From an uncultured Clostridia bacterium (GTDB taxonomy: Bacteria > Bacillota > Clostridia > Oscillospirales > Oscillospiraceae), in the NCBI GenBank assembly GCA_946628965.1, contig CAMOXI010000001.1:1-64000 (forward strand): DNA of 64,000 nucleotides, read 5' to 3'. Position numbers and translations under genes: made by a program. Positions 43,638-51,313 of the stretch are shown here, piece after piece. Below the pieces are notes generated by a model. It was not told the origin of the DNA and did not search any database. It saw only the letters and a list, made by a program, of their open reading frames with translations. Within the stretch, counting starts at the first letter, position 1. Each line of letters opens with the position of its first letter.

Positions 43638-44501
43638 TTGAAACCGAGAATCCATGGGGCGGCGGCCTTGCTGCTTGCCGCCCTGCTTCTGTTCCTGCTC
43701 TCCGCCTGTGGCGAGCAGGACCCCAACGCGGGCGTCTATCTCTGCACGGCGGTGGAAGTGGGCGAGGACGTTGTCCCGCCTTCCGAGCTCTATAACGGGG
43801 AAGTGCGCCTGGAGCTGCGTACCGGCGGCAGCGGGCGGCTGCTCCTCGGCGAGAACGAGGGGGACCTCCGCTGGAGCCTGGAGGGCGAACAACTGAGCGT
43901 TGACGTAAACGGGGTCTCCTGCCCCGGCAAGCTCAGGGACGGCGTCATCCGGCTCGACCTGCTGGGCGAGGGCGTGATCCTCTCCCTGATCCGGGAAGAA
44001 CTGGCGGATACGCTGCCCACGCCCACGCCGCAGCCACAGATCCTCCGCGACTTGCAGAGGGACTACTATGGCTGGTGGGAGATCCAAAACTCCGCGGGCG
44101 AGATGCCGGAGACCTGGTACGACTGCTGCGGCCACGCCGTGCTGAACCGGGACGGGATCGCGCTCACACTGTGGGATGAGCGGCTCTCCCGCCAGGAGCC
44201 CATGGCGGTGCTGAGCCTGAGCGGCGAGGGCGAGGAGCTGCGTGTTACCGGCGGCTGGTTCTGGTATGACACCGCCACGGAAGAGAATACCGAGATCCGC
44301 CTTGCTGACGGCGTGCTGGAGATCTCCGGCACCCATGACGCGGAGGGCGAGCGCTTTTCCTATGCCATCCACCTGCGCCCCTGGGGCGCGGAATGGGAGG
44401 ATCCGGACGCCCGGCCCTATTCCTATCGCTTCTGGTATCTGCCGCTCATCGAAGCGGGTGAGACGATGCCGGACAGCATCAATGAAACGGAAGGAAAGTG
44501 A
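43638..44501 (+). CDS. Lipoprotein of unknown function in the SPFH-TPM operon
   Basis: A 287-residue lipoprotein: basic start, long Leu/Ala core and lipobox LLSAC near residue 24. The start is a TTG two bases after the SPFH stop; no ATG in frame precedes the signal. The mature part shows two similar beta-rich halves, each with a pattern like G..LRL.....G.L.L...EG.L.I.G, suggesting a duplicated beta-barrel domain. A Thr/Pro linker (LPTPTPQPQ) sits between them. A Cys pair (YDCCGH) is present. No family is recognised. It is not part of the Bacillus ydjGHI set. Confidence 0.75.
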   Translation: MKPRIHGAAALLLAALLLFLLSACGEQDPNAGVYLCTAVEVGEDVVPPSELYNGEVRLELRTGGSGRLLLGENEGDLRWSLEGEQLSVDVNGVSCPGKLRDGVIRLDLLGEGVILSLIREELADTLPTPTPQPQILRDLQRDYYGWWEIQNSAGEMPETWYDCCGHAVLNRDGIALTLWDERLSRQEPMAVLSLSGEGEELRVTGGWFWYDTATEENTEIRLADGVLEISGTHDAEGERFSYAIHLRPWGAEWEDPDARPYSYRFWYLPLIEAGETMPDSINETEGK

Positions 44502-44512
44502 GGAGAGTGCCT

Positions 44513-45643
44513 GTGCCTGAACAGATCACCAATTTTCAGTGCCCATCCTGTACCGGGCCGCTGCATTTCGACGGCAGCATCGGCAAGCTCCGCTGCGATT
44601 ACTGCGGCAGCACGTTCACGGTGCAGGAGATCGAGGCGCTCTACGGCGATAAGATCGAGGATGCACAGACCGCCGCGGCCCAGGCTGCCGAGAGCGCCCA
44701 GCAGAGCCCTCCCGAACAGGACTGGAACTGGAACGCCGTCTCCGACGACTGGGGCGAAGCGGGCATCGACATGCGCGCATACACCTGCCCTTCCTGCGGG
44801 GCGGAGCTGATCTGCGACGCGACCACCGTCGCCACCCAGTGCCCCTACTGCGGCAATCCCACCGTGGTGCCCAGCCAGTTTGACGGGCACCTGAAGCCGG
44901 ACTACATCCTGCCCTTCAAGCTGGACAAGGTGGCCGCCGTCAAGGCGCTGAAAGAGTTCTACCGGGATAAGAAGCTGCTGCCGCGGGAGTTTGCCTCCAA
45001 TAACCAGATCGAGAAGATCCAGGGCGTGTATGTGCCCTTCTGGCTCTTCAACGGCACCGCCGAAGTGGACATGAGTTTTCGCGCGAGCCGCAGCATGACC
45101 CACCGGGAAGGGGACAGGATCATCACCGAGACTGACCATTTCCAGCTGCGCCGCGCGGGCAACGTGGACTTTGAGCGCATCCCGGTGGACGGCTCGCGCC
45201 GCATGCCGGACGCACATATGGACGCCATCGAGCCTTTTGACTACAGCGAGCTCAAGCCCTTCTCCCCGGGCTATCTGCCGGGCTTTCTGGCCAACAAATA
45301 CGATGTGGACAAGGAAGAGTGCGCCGCCCGCGCCGATGAGCGCGCGGCCCACACCGCCGAGGAGGTCATCGAGGCCACGGCCATGAGCAGCGGCTACGCC
45401 ACCTGCTCGCCCATGGGCAAGAGCATCCGCCTGCACCGGGGCGAGGTCAACTACGCGCTGATGCCGGTGTGGATGCTGTCCACCCGCTGGAAGGATCAGA
45501 GCTTCCTCTTCGCCATGAACGGCCAGACCGGCAAGCTGATCGGCGACCTGCCCGTGTCGAAGGAGCGCTACTGGAGCTGGTTTGCCCGCATCGCCATTCC
45601 CGTGGCGGGGGCGCTGGCCGCGGTGCTGTACTTCTTTGTGTGA
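44513..45643 (+). CDS. Zinc-ribbon membrane protein (YdjG-like)
   Basis: A 376-residue protein. Two zinc ribbons are at the N-terminus: CPSC/CDYC (about 9-30) and CPSC/CPYC (about 87-110). The conserved core follows with LKPDYILPFKLDK, VYVPFWLFNGTAEVDM and YALMPVWMLSTRWKD. A C-terminal membrane helix (356-374) ends at the last residue. The GTG at 44513 is preferred because AGGAG lies 7 bp upstream. In Bacillus the equivalent YdjG acts with YdjH and YdjI at the membrane (family knowledge); the biochemical role is not established. Confidence 0.85.
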   Translation: MPEQITNFQCPSCTGPLHFDGSIGKLRCDYCGSTFTVQEIEALYGDKIEDAQTAAAQAAESAQQSPPEQDWNWNAVSDDWGEAGIDMRAYTCPSCGAELICDATTVATQCPYCGNPTVVPSQFDGHLKPDYILPFKLDKVAAVKALKEFYRDKKLLPREFASNNQIEKIQGVYVPFWLFNGTAEVDMSFRASRSMTHREGDRIITETDHFQLRRAGNVDFERIPVDGSRRMPDAHMDAIEPFDYSELKPFSPGYLPGFLANKYDVDKEECAARADERAAHTAEEVIEATAMSSGYATCSPMGKSIRLHRGEVNYALMPVWMLSTRWKDQSFLFAMNGQTGKLIGDLPVSKERYWSWFARIAIPVAGALAAVLYFFV

Positions 45644-45658
45644 GGAGGGGGGCGAGTG

Positions 45659-46501
45659 ATGAAACGGAAAATTGCACTTTCCCTTCTGCTGATCCTCCTG
45701 ATGTGCCTGGTTCTGCCGGTCACCGCCTCCGCGGCGTCCGCCAACGGGAATCTGGGCTGTGTGACCGACTCGGCCGGGATCCTGACCGAGGAGCAGCGCC
45801 AGGAGCTGGAGGACATCGCAGCCGGTATATCCGAGAAATACCAGTGCGGGGTCTACATCGTTACCACGCCGGACTATACCGAGTTCGGCCGCGGCACCAT
45901 CTCCCTCTGCGCGGAGGAGATCTATGACCGCTATCTGCACGGCTTCGGCGAGACCGGGGACGGCATCCTCTTTCTTGTGAGCATGGCCGACCGGGACTTT
46001 GACCTGGACGCCCACGGCAGCTTCGGCAACTACGCCTTTGACTATCAGCAGCGGGACAGGCTTGTCAATTCCTTCGGCCCCTTCTTCCGCAATGACGACT
46101 GGTACAACGGCTTCAAGGCCTATCTGGTGGCCGTGGAGCAGCGCCTGGTGCCCGCAGTGGCGGGCTATCCCGCTTATCTGGAGAGCCTGGAGACCCAGCA
46201 GGCCCAGCAGGCGAAGATGATCGCCGGGGCGAAGGGGATCGGCTCCTTCCTGGTCGGCGTGCTGACCGCGACCGGCGTCTGCGGCGGCATGAAGCGGCAG
46301 ATGAAGACCGCACGGGAAAAGGACGACGCCGACGAATATATGACGCCCACGAGCCCCCACATGCAGATCGTGCAGGATCACTTCCTTAACCGCACCCGCA
46401 CGGTGCAGGTGATCCAGCAGGAGCCCCGGGATTCCGGCGGCGGGGGCGGCCATTCGGGCGGCGGCTTCAGCGGCCATTCCCATACAAGCGGCAAATTCTG
46501 A
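45659..46501 (+). CDS. TPM-domain protein (YdjH-like) with Gly/His-rich tail
   Basis: A 280-residue protein with a signal peptide (1-24). The extracellular TPM domain (about 30-160) includes DSAGILTEEQRQELEDIAAG and GDGILFLVSMADRDFDLDAHG. A membrane segment follows (about 196-214) and then a cytoplasmic tail ending in GGGGGHSGGGFSGHSHTSG. TPM domains belong to the toastrack fold, seen in membrane stress and envelope repair systems. Last gene of the operon, 15 bp after the zinc-ribbon gene. The His-rich tail could bind metal. Confidence 0.88.
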   Translation: MKRKIALSLLLILLMCLVLPVTASAASANGNLGCVTDSAGILTEEQRQELEDIAAGISEKYQCGVYIVTTPDYTEFGRGTISLCAEEIYDRYLHGFGETGDGILFLVSMADRDFDLDAHGSFGNYAFDYQQRDRLVNSFGPFFRNDDWYNGFKAYLVAVEQRLVPAVAGYPAYLESLETQQAQQAKMIAGAKGIGSFLVGVLTATGVCGGMKRQMKTAREKDDADEYMTPTSPHMQIVQDHFLNRTRTVQVIQQEPRDSGGGGGHSGGGFSGHSHTSGKF

Positions 46502-46504
46502 TAC

Positions 46505-46533
46505 AAAAGCGACCCCGTCGGGGTCGCTTTTTC
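46505..46533 (+). terminator. Terminator of the SPFH-TPM operon
   Basis: AAAGCGACCCC-GT-CGGGGTCGCTTTTT, right after the TPM gene. Its T-run abuts the next promoter. Confidence 0.85.
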
Positions 46534-46534
46534 C

Positions 46535-46563
46535 TTGACATGGAAGCCTTTGTTCCATACAAT
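46535..46563 (+). promoter_or_regulatory. Promoter of the carboxylesterase gene
   Basis: TTGACA (46535-46540), 17-bp spacer, TACAAT (46558-46563), 30 bp before the start codon. Confidence 0.75.
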
Positions 46564-46593
46564 CAAATCGCATCCAATCAACGAGGTGATCCG

Positions 46594-48375
46594 ATGAAAA
46601 AGAAAAAAGCCGGCTTCGGCTTCTGGCTCTTTTATGTGCTCTTCGCGTTGATCGTTCTGGCGGTGCTGGAGCTCAACAAGAATACGCTCCTGGGCTGGGG
46701 CATGGCGCTTCTTCTGCTGGTGCTCTTTGCGTTCTGGCGGGTGAAGAAGCCCCGCGCCTTCCTGCTTCGCTTCTTCTCCTTCGCCCTGCTCGCGGCGGCG
46801 CTGATTGGCATTATCCTCCACACCCAGGGGCCGGTCAGGCTCCACCCGGCGGTGGAGGGGAAAAACGGCGGCGTGACCGATGTGGTCACAGTTGCCGATG
46901 GGCAGCTCACCGGCGTCTACACCGCCGACCGGGCGGTGGAGGTCTACGCGGGCATCCCCTACGCTGCGCCTCCGGTGGGCGATCTGCGCTGGCGGGAGCC
47001 CCAGGACCCGGCGCCCTGGGAGGGCGTGCTCGCGGCGGATTCCTTCGCGCCCATGTCCATGCAGCCGCAGAACTCGGCGCTCTACAGCTCCCTGGCCCAG
47101 ATCATCGGCTATCACGACTATGAGATCTCCCTCACGGACAATTACCGGGACGCCAATTCCGAGGACGCGCTGTATCTGAACATCTGGAAACCGGCGGGCG
47201 AGCAGGAGAAGCTCCCGGTGCTGGTCTACATCCACGGCGGCTCCCTGCAGACCGGCCAGCCCTGGTACGCCGACTATCGGGGCGAGGGCCTTGCCCGCAA
47301 GGGCGTGGTCGCGGTGAATCTGGGCTATCGCCTGGGTGTGTTCGGTTTCCTGGCGACGGATGAACTGCAGGCGGAATCGCCCGTCGGCACCACCGGCAAT
47401 TACGGGCTGCTGGACCAGATCAAGGCGCTCGAATGGGTGCGGGACAACATCGCGGCCTTCGGCGGCGACCCGGAGAATGTGACGCTTGCGGGGGAGAGCG
47501 CGGGCTCCGCCTGCGTCAGCGCCCTCTGCACCTCGCCCCTGGCAAAGGGCCTCTTCCGCCGTGCCATCGGCGAGAGCTCCACCGTCACGGCGCCGGCGCC
47601 CGCCCACTCCTTCCGTACGCTGGATCGGGCGCTGGAGACCGGGGCGGAGACCCTGGAGCGCTTCGGGGCAGAGAGCATTGCGGAGCTGCGGCAGATGGAT
47701 GCCGAGACCCTTGTCGCCGCGGCGGACACGAACCACCACATGACCGTGGACGGCTATGTGCTGCCCATGACGCCTTATGATGCCTACCGGCAGGGCATCC
47801 ACAACGAGGAGGCCATCCTGCAGGGCTTCAACTCCCTGGAGGGCGTGCCCTTCATCCTCTTTGCCAACGCGGACATGAAAAACTTCGAGGGCAAGGTGCG
47901 TTCCTACTTCGGCGACTATGCCGACGAGGTGCTGGCTCTACATGCGCCCGCCACAGACGAAGAGGCCAAGGCCATGTGGATCGACATCTACTCCGCCATC
48001 TTCTTCACCCACGGCCATTCCTGCTGGACGCGGCAGGCCATCGCCAACGGCATCCCGGCCTATGAGTACTATTTCAGCAAGGAAAACGGACGCCTCGGCC
48101 CCTGGCACAGCGGCGAGGAGGTTTACTGCTACGGCAATGTGCCGGCGAAGTCCCGGCTCTATGACGCCTCAGACCGGGAGCTTGCGGAGATCTTCTCCTC
48201 CTACTTTGCCAATTTCTGCCGTACGGGCGACCCCAACGGGGATGGCCTGCCCCTCTGGGAGCGGAGTACCGACGGCAATCAGCTGATGGAGCTGGGGGAA
48301 ACCGTCGGCATGCGGGAGGACCGCTTCGCCGCCATCGACGCGATCCTGGACAAAATGCAGGGCTTTGAAGAATAA
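46594..48375 (+). CDS. Membrane-anchored type B carboxylesterase
   Basis: A 593-residue protein with three membrane helices in the first 90 residues and a full type B carboxylesterase domain (about 105-590). The catalytic Ser is in LAGESAGSACV, the oxyanion motif is IHGGSLQTG and the early signature is EDALYLNIWKPAG. The catalytic Glu and His are likely in the AHSFRTL-to-ENGRLG region and THGHS/PWHSGEE. The membrane-anchor fusion is less common than the soluble form. The ATG at 46594 has CGAGGTG upstream. Confidence 0.9.
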   Translation: MKKKKAGFGFWLFYVLFALIVLAVLELNKNTLLGWGMALLLLVLFAFWRVKKPRAFLLRFFSFALLAAALIGIILHTQGPVRLHPAVEGKNGGVTDVVTVADGQLTGVYTADRAVEVYAGIPYAAPPVGDLRWREPQDPAPWEGVLAADSFAPMSMQPQNSALYSSLAQIIGYHDYEISLTDNYRDANSEDALYLNIWKPAGEQEKLPVLVYIHGGSLQTGQPWYADYRGEGLARKGVVAVNLGYRLGVFGFLATDELQAESPVGTTGNYGLLDQIKALEWVRDNIAAFGGDPENVTLAGESAGSACVSALCTSPLAKGLFRRAIGESSTVTAPAPAHSFRTLDRALETGAETLERFGAESIAELRQMDAETLVAAADTNHHMTVDGYVLPMTPYDAYRQGIHNEEAILQGFNSLEGVPFILFANADMKNFEGKVRSYFGDYADEVLALHAPATDEEAKAMWIDIYSAIFFTHGHSCWTRQAIANGIPAYEYYFSKENGRLGPWHSGEEVYCYGNVPAKSRLYDASDRELAEIFSSYFANFCRTGDPNGDGLPLWERSTDGNQLMELGETVGMREDRFAAIDAILDKMQGFEE

Positions 48376-48378
48376 GAA

Positions 48379-48405
48379 AACGCGGGCTGCACGGCAGCCC
48401 GCGTT
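48379..48405. terminator. Bidirectional terminator between carboxylesterase and msrA
   Basis: AACGCGGGCTGC-ACG-GCAGCCCGCGTT between convergent stops. Confidence 0.75.
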
Positions 48406-48410
48406 CAGTA

Positions 48411-48902
48411 TTATTTCAGGTGCAGCAGCTTCTGCGGAATGTGGCAGTAGCCGCCGGGGTTCTTGTCCAGGTACTTCTGGTGGTAATCCTCGGCGGGGTA
48501 GAAGTTCTGCAGGGGCTGCAGCTCCACCTCCAGCTTCGCCCTGTACTTCTCCTGTTCGGCGGCATAGCGCGCCTCCAGCTCCGGCAGATCCTCCGCGTCC
48601 ACATAGTAGATGCCCGTGCGGTACTGGATGCCCTTGTCCCCGCCCTGCCGGTGATAGGAGGTGGGGTCGATGGTGAGAAAATACCAGTCCAGCAGCTGGC
48701 TTAAGCTGAGTTTGTCCCCGTCGTAGACGATGCGCACGGTCTCGGCGTGGCCGGAGCTTGCGCAGACCTGCTGATAGCTGGGGTTCTCGGTGGGGCCGTT
48801 GGCGTAGCCCACTTCGGTCTCCAGCACGCCGTCAAACTGGTCGAAGAACTTCTGGGTGCCCCAGAAACAGCCCCCGGCCAGATAAATGCTCTTTTTCTTC
48901 AT
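48411..48902 (-). CDS. msrA: Peptide methionine sulfoxide reductase A
   Basis: Reduces the S form of methionine sulfoxide in proteins. The catalytic Cys12 is in LAGGCFWGTQKFF, with conserved VGYANG, PSYQQVCASSGHAE and DPTSYHRQGGDKG. The length of 163 residues indicates an MsrA without an MsrB fusion. Transcribed from its own promoter at 48932-48960, with GGGAGG before the ATG. Confidence 0.96.
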   Translation of the reverse strand: MKKKSIYLAGGCFWGTQKFFDQFDGVLETEVGYANGPTENPSYQQVCASSGHAETVRIVYDGDKLSLSQLLDWYFLTIDPTSYHRQGGDKGIQYRTGIYYVDAEDLPELEARYAAEQEKYRAKLEVELQPLQNFYPAEDYHQKYLDKNPGGYCHIPQKLLHLK

Positions 48903-48931
48903 GGCAATGCCTCCCTGCCGTTGTTTTTTCT

Positions 48932-48960
48932 ATCTTAGCACAGTGTGTGCGCGGAAGCAA
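48932..48960 (-). promoter_or_regulatory. Promoter of msrA
   Basis: On minus TTGCTT (48960-48955), 17-bp spacer, TAAGAT (48937-48932). Confidence 0.6.
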
Positions 48961-48981
48961 GCGGCCAGCGGAGAGTGTATG

Positions 48982-49010
48982 TTGTCATAAAAAAAGAGTT
49001 GTGATAAAAT
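48982..49010 (+). promoter_or_regulatory. Promoter of the LytTR two-component genes
   Basis: TTGTCA (48982-48987), 17-bp spacer, TAAAAT (49005-49010), divergent from the msrA promoter. Confidence 0.6.
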
Positions 49011-49040
49011 AATCGTAAATTCATGGGGGGGGTGAGAGCA

Positions 49041-49748
49041 TTGATCCGTGTCGCCATCGTGGAGGATGACAGCGCCGAGCGGGAGCGGCTGCGCGCCTGC
49101 CTGCGCTGGCTGGAAGAGAGCGAGGGGCTGCAGTTTCACGTCACTGAGTTTTCCACCGGCACCGCCTTCATCGGCAGCTTTGCCGGCGGCTACGATCTCG
49201 TGTTCATGGACATTGAGATGCCCGGCATGAACGGCATGGAGACCGCCCGCGAATTGCGGAAGGTGGACGCCTCGGTGCTGCTCATTTTCGTCACCAATAT
49301 GGCCCAGTACGCCGTGGACGGCTATGAGGTGGATGCGCTGGACTTTATCCTCAAGCCGGTCAACAAATACTCCTTTGCCATCAAGATGAAGCGGGCGCTG
49401 AGCCGCATCCCCAAGCGGAGCGAGGAATATATCCCCGTCAAGGTCGAGGGGGAGCTGCGGCAGCTTGCGGTCTCCTCCATCCGCTTTCTGGACATTGACG
49501 GGCACTATGTGGTCTATCATACCACGGAAGGGGAGCTTTCCGAGTACGGCACCCTCAAGGAGGCCTACGGCAAGCTCAACCGCCCGAGCTTTGTGTTTGT
49601 CAACCGCAGCTGTCTGGTGAACCTCTACCATGTGAGCGCGGTCAGCAAAAACAGCGTGACCTTGTGGGACCGGCAGCTGGACATCTCCCGCCCGCAGCGC
49701 AAGAGCTTTCTCGCCGCCATGTCGGACTTTATGGGGGGAAGACGATGA
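49041..49748 (+). CDS. LytTR-family response regulator
   Basis: A 235-residue response regulator. The receiver domain (1-120) has the acidic pair VEDD, phospho-acceptor Asp57 in VFMDIEMPG, Thr/Ser in IFVTN and Lys in LKPV. The LytTR DNA-binding domain (about 135-230) begins IPVKVEGELRQL and ends with the typical VNRSCLVNLYHVSAVSKN. LytTR domains bind paired direct repeats about 21 bp apart. The start is probably the TTG at 49041 after the G-rich tract; an ATG six codons earlier lacks a ribosome binding site. The stop overlaps the kinase start (ATGA). Confidence 0.92.
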   Translation: MIRVAIVEDDSAERERLRACLRWLEESEGLQFHVTEFSTGTAFIGSFAGGYDLVFMDIEMPGMNGMETARELRKVDASVLLIFVTNMAQYAVDGYEVDALDFILKPVNKYSFAIKMKRALSRIPKRSEEYIPVKVEGELRQLAVSSIRFLDIDGHYVVYHTTEGELSEYGTLKEAYGKLNRPSFVFVNRSCLVNLYHVSAVSKNSVTLWDRQLDISRPQRKSFLAAMSDFMGGRR

Positions 49749-50998
49749 AATTTCTGCTGGAAATGCTGCTCGCGGAGCTGATTTTTCTCTACCCTGCGGA
49801 CAAACGCAGTCACTTTCCCCTGCGCCTGGGCCTGATCCTGCTGCTTTGCGCCGCGGGGCAGTTCCTGTTTCCCGCGGGAGCACCGCACACGCAGACCATG
49901 ATGACCCAGCTCGGCACCTTTGCGGGCCTCTTTTTCCTCACCGTCGCGGCCATGGGCTTCTGTTTCCGCCTGCCCTTTCCCTCGCTCTTTTCCCTCTGTG
50001 TCGCCGGCTACGCGGTGGAGCATATCGCCTATCACGTCTCCAAGATCGTGCAGAAAGCCACGGGGCTTTTTGTCGGCGCTTCCCTCGGCCCGCTGCAGGA
50101 CTGGGAGCTGATGGAGCTGGTTACCTTCCCGCTGGTGTATCTCATCGCCCTGGGGACGATCGGCTACTATGCCGAAAAGAACGAGGCCTGGAAGAAGTCA
50201 GACCTGCGTTTTAACGCTCTGGCCATCGCGGTGGTGTTCATCTGCATCGGCCTGACCCGCCTGGTGAACCGCTATGGCGAGGTAAACTCCATCCCCGTGA
50301 GCATCTATGCCATCACCTGCTGTGTCATGGCCCTGGTGGTGCAGTTCGTGCTGTATCACACGGTGGACCTGAAGAGTGAAAATACGGCGCTGAACCTGCT
50401 CTGGCAGGAGGAGCGCAAGCAGTACGAGCTGTCGAAAAAGACAATCGACACCATCAACATCAAGTACCACGATCTCAAGCACAAGCTGCGGGACATGCGC
50501 CTGCCCGCGGAAGAAGTGGAGAGCATCAAAGATGCGGTGCGCATCTACGGCAGCCGCATCCGCACCGGCAACGAGGCCCTGGACGTGCTTTTGACCGAGA
50601 ACAGCCTCCGCTGCTCGGAGGCGGGGATCCGCCTCACCTACATGGGAAACGGCGCGGATCTGGGCTTCATGCAGGTCATGGACGTCTACTCCCTCTTCGG
50701 AAACGCGATTTCCAACGCAGTGGAGGCTGTGGAGCAGCTGGAAGATCCGGAGAAGAAGATCATCGACATCGTCTCGGAATGCCGGGGCGATCTGGTCAGC
50801 ATCCACATCAGTAATTTCTTTGCCGGCGAGCTCCGCATGGAGGACGGCCTGCCGCTGACTAGCAAAAGGGAAGAGGAGGGCTTCCACGGCTACGGCATGA
50901 AGAGCATGAAGCTCATTGCCGAGAAGTACGGCGGCAGCCTCTCTGCCTCCGCCGACGGCGACCTGTTTACCCTGGACGTGTATCTGATGAAAAGCTGA
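49745..50998 (+). CDS. GHKL-type sensor histidine kinase (AgrC-like)
   Basis: A 417-residue kinase with an N-terminal sensor of about six membrane helices (1-205), as in AgrC-type peptide or envelope sensors. The phospho-acceptor His lies in INIKYHDLKHKLRDM, the N box is LFGNAISNAVEAVEQL and the G box is GFHGYGMKSMKLIAEKYGG. It phosphorylates the LytTR regulator encoded just upstream. No agrB or agrD-like peptide gene is next to it, so the ligand is unknown. Confidence 0.92.
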   Translation: MKFLLEMLLAELIFLYPADKRSHFPLRLGLILLLCAAGQFLFPAGAPHTQTMMTQLGTFAGLFFLTVAAMGFCFRLPFPSLFSLCVAGYAVEHIAYHVSKIVQKATGLFVGASLGPLQDWELMELVTFPLVYLIALGTIGYYAEKNEAWKKSDLRFNALAIAVVFICIGLTRLVNRYGEVNSIPVSIYAITCCVMALVVQFVLYHTVDLKSENTALNLLWQEERKQYELSKKTIDTINIKYHDLKHKLRDMRLPAEEVESIKDAVRIYGSRIRTGNEALDVLLTENSLRCSEAGIRLTYMGNGADLGFMQVMDVYSLFGNAISNAVEAVEQLEDPEKKIIDIVSECRGDLVSIHISNFFAGELRMEDGLPLTSKREEEGFHGYGMKSMKLIAEKYGGSLSASADGDLFTLDVYLMKS

Positions 50999-51016
50999 AG
51001 AACAAGTGAAAGCGAT

Positions 51017-51057
51017 ACAGCCGCTGTTCCGCTCTTCCCGAGCGGCGCAGCGGCTGT
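51017..51057. repeat. Nested hairpin after the kinase gene
   Basis: ACAGCCGCTG (51017-51026) pairs with CAGCGGCTGT (51048-51057), and inside it CCGCTC pairs with GAGCGG. It lies 18 bp after the kinase stop and has no T-run, so it may be a weak terminator or part of a repeat element. Confidence 0.6.
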
Positions 51058-51136
51058 CGACTTGTGATAAAGAAGATTTGCGCTCCGTTGGGGCCAGCGT
51101 CCAGCCCGTGGGCGTGCCCAAAGCCTCCCTTGCCGC

Positions 51137-51190
51137 GTAGCGCCGAGCATTGCTCGGCGTTTCTATTCGCCGACCACTGGTCGGCGCTAC
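51137..51190. repeat. Cruciform-like double-palindrome element
   Basis: The outer arms GTAGCGCCGA and TCGGCGCTAC (51137-51146/51181-51190) enclose two palindromes of 19 bp, CGCCGAGCATTGCTCGGCG (51141-51159) and CGCCGACCACTGGTCGGCG (51169-51187), separated by TTTCTATT. It can fold either as one long arm or as two hairpins. It looks like a small mobile palindromic repeat. Confidence 0.75.
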
Positions 51191-51196
51191 TATCAT

Positions 51197-51264
51197 GCAA
51201 TTCGCTCTGAAAAAACGGCAATTCGCTCTTTGAACCGCTGTTTCACTTTTTCCTGTGTTATAAC
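51197..51264 (+). promoter_or_regulatory. Direct repeats with 21-bp period and weak promoter before the GH3 gene
   Basis: GCAATTCGCTCT occurs at 51197-51208 and again at 51218-51229, exactly 21 bp apart. A -10 box TATAAC is at 51259-51264; the matching -35 position (51236-51241, CGCTGT) is far from consensus. The layout fits an activator of the LytTR class binding just upstream of -35. Confidence 0.65.
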
Positions 51265-51313
51265 AATAACAGCGTAATTCTGCCCCTGCAAAATATTATT
51301 AGGAGGAATGAAA

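Noticed and set aside
49023-49040. ATG start six codons upstream for the LytTR regulator
   Set aside because: No ribosome binding site precedes it, and the G-rich tract that follows would itself serve the TTG at 49041, which gives a normal receiver-domain N-terminus.
50999-51313. A small agrD-like peptide gene between the kinase and GH3 genes
   Set aside because: The gap is made of hairpins and the promoter repeats; no short frame with a ribosome binding site and a peptide-like sequence was found.
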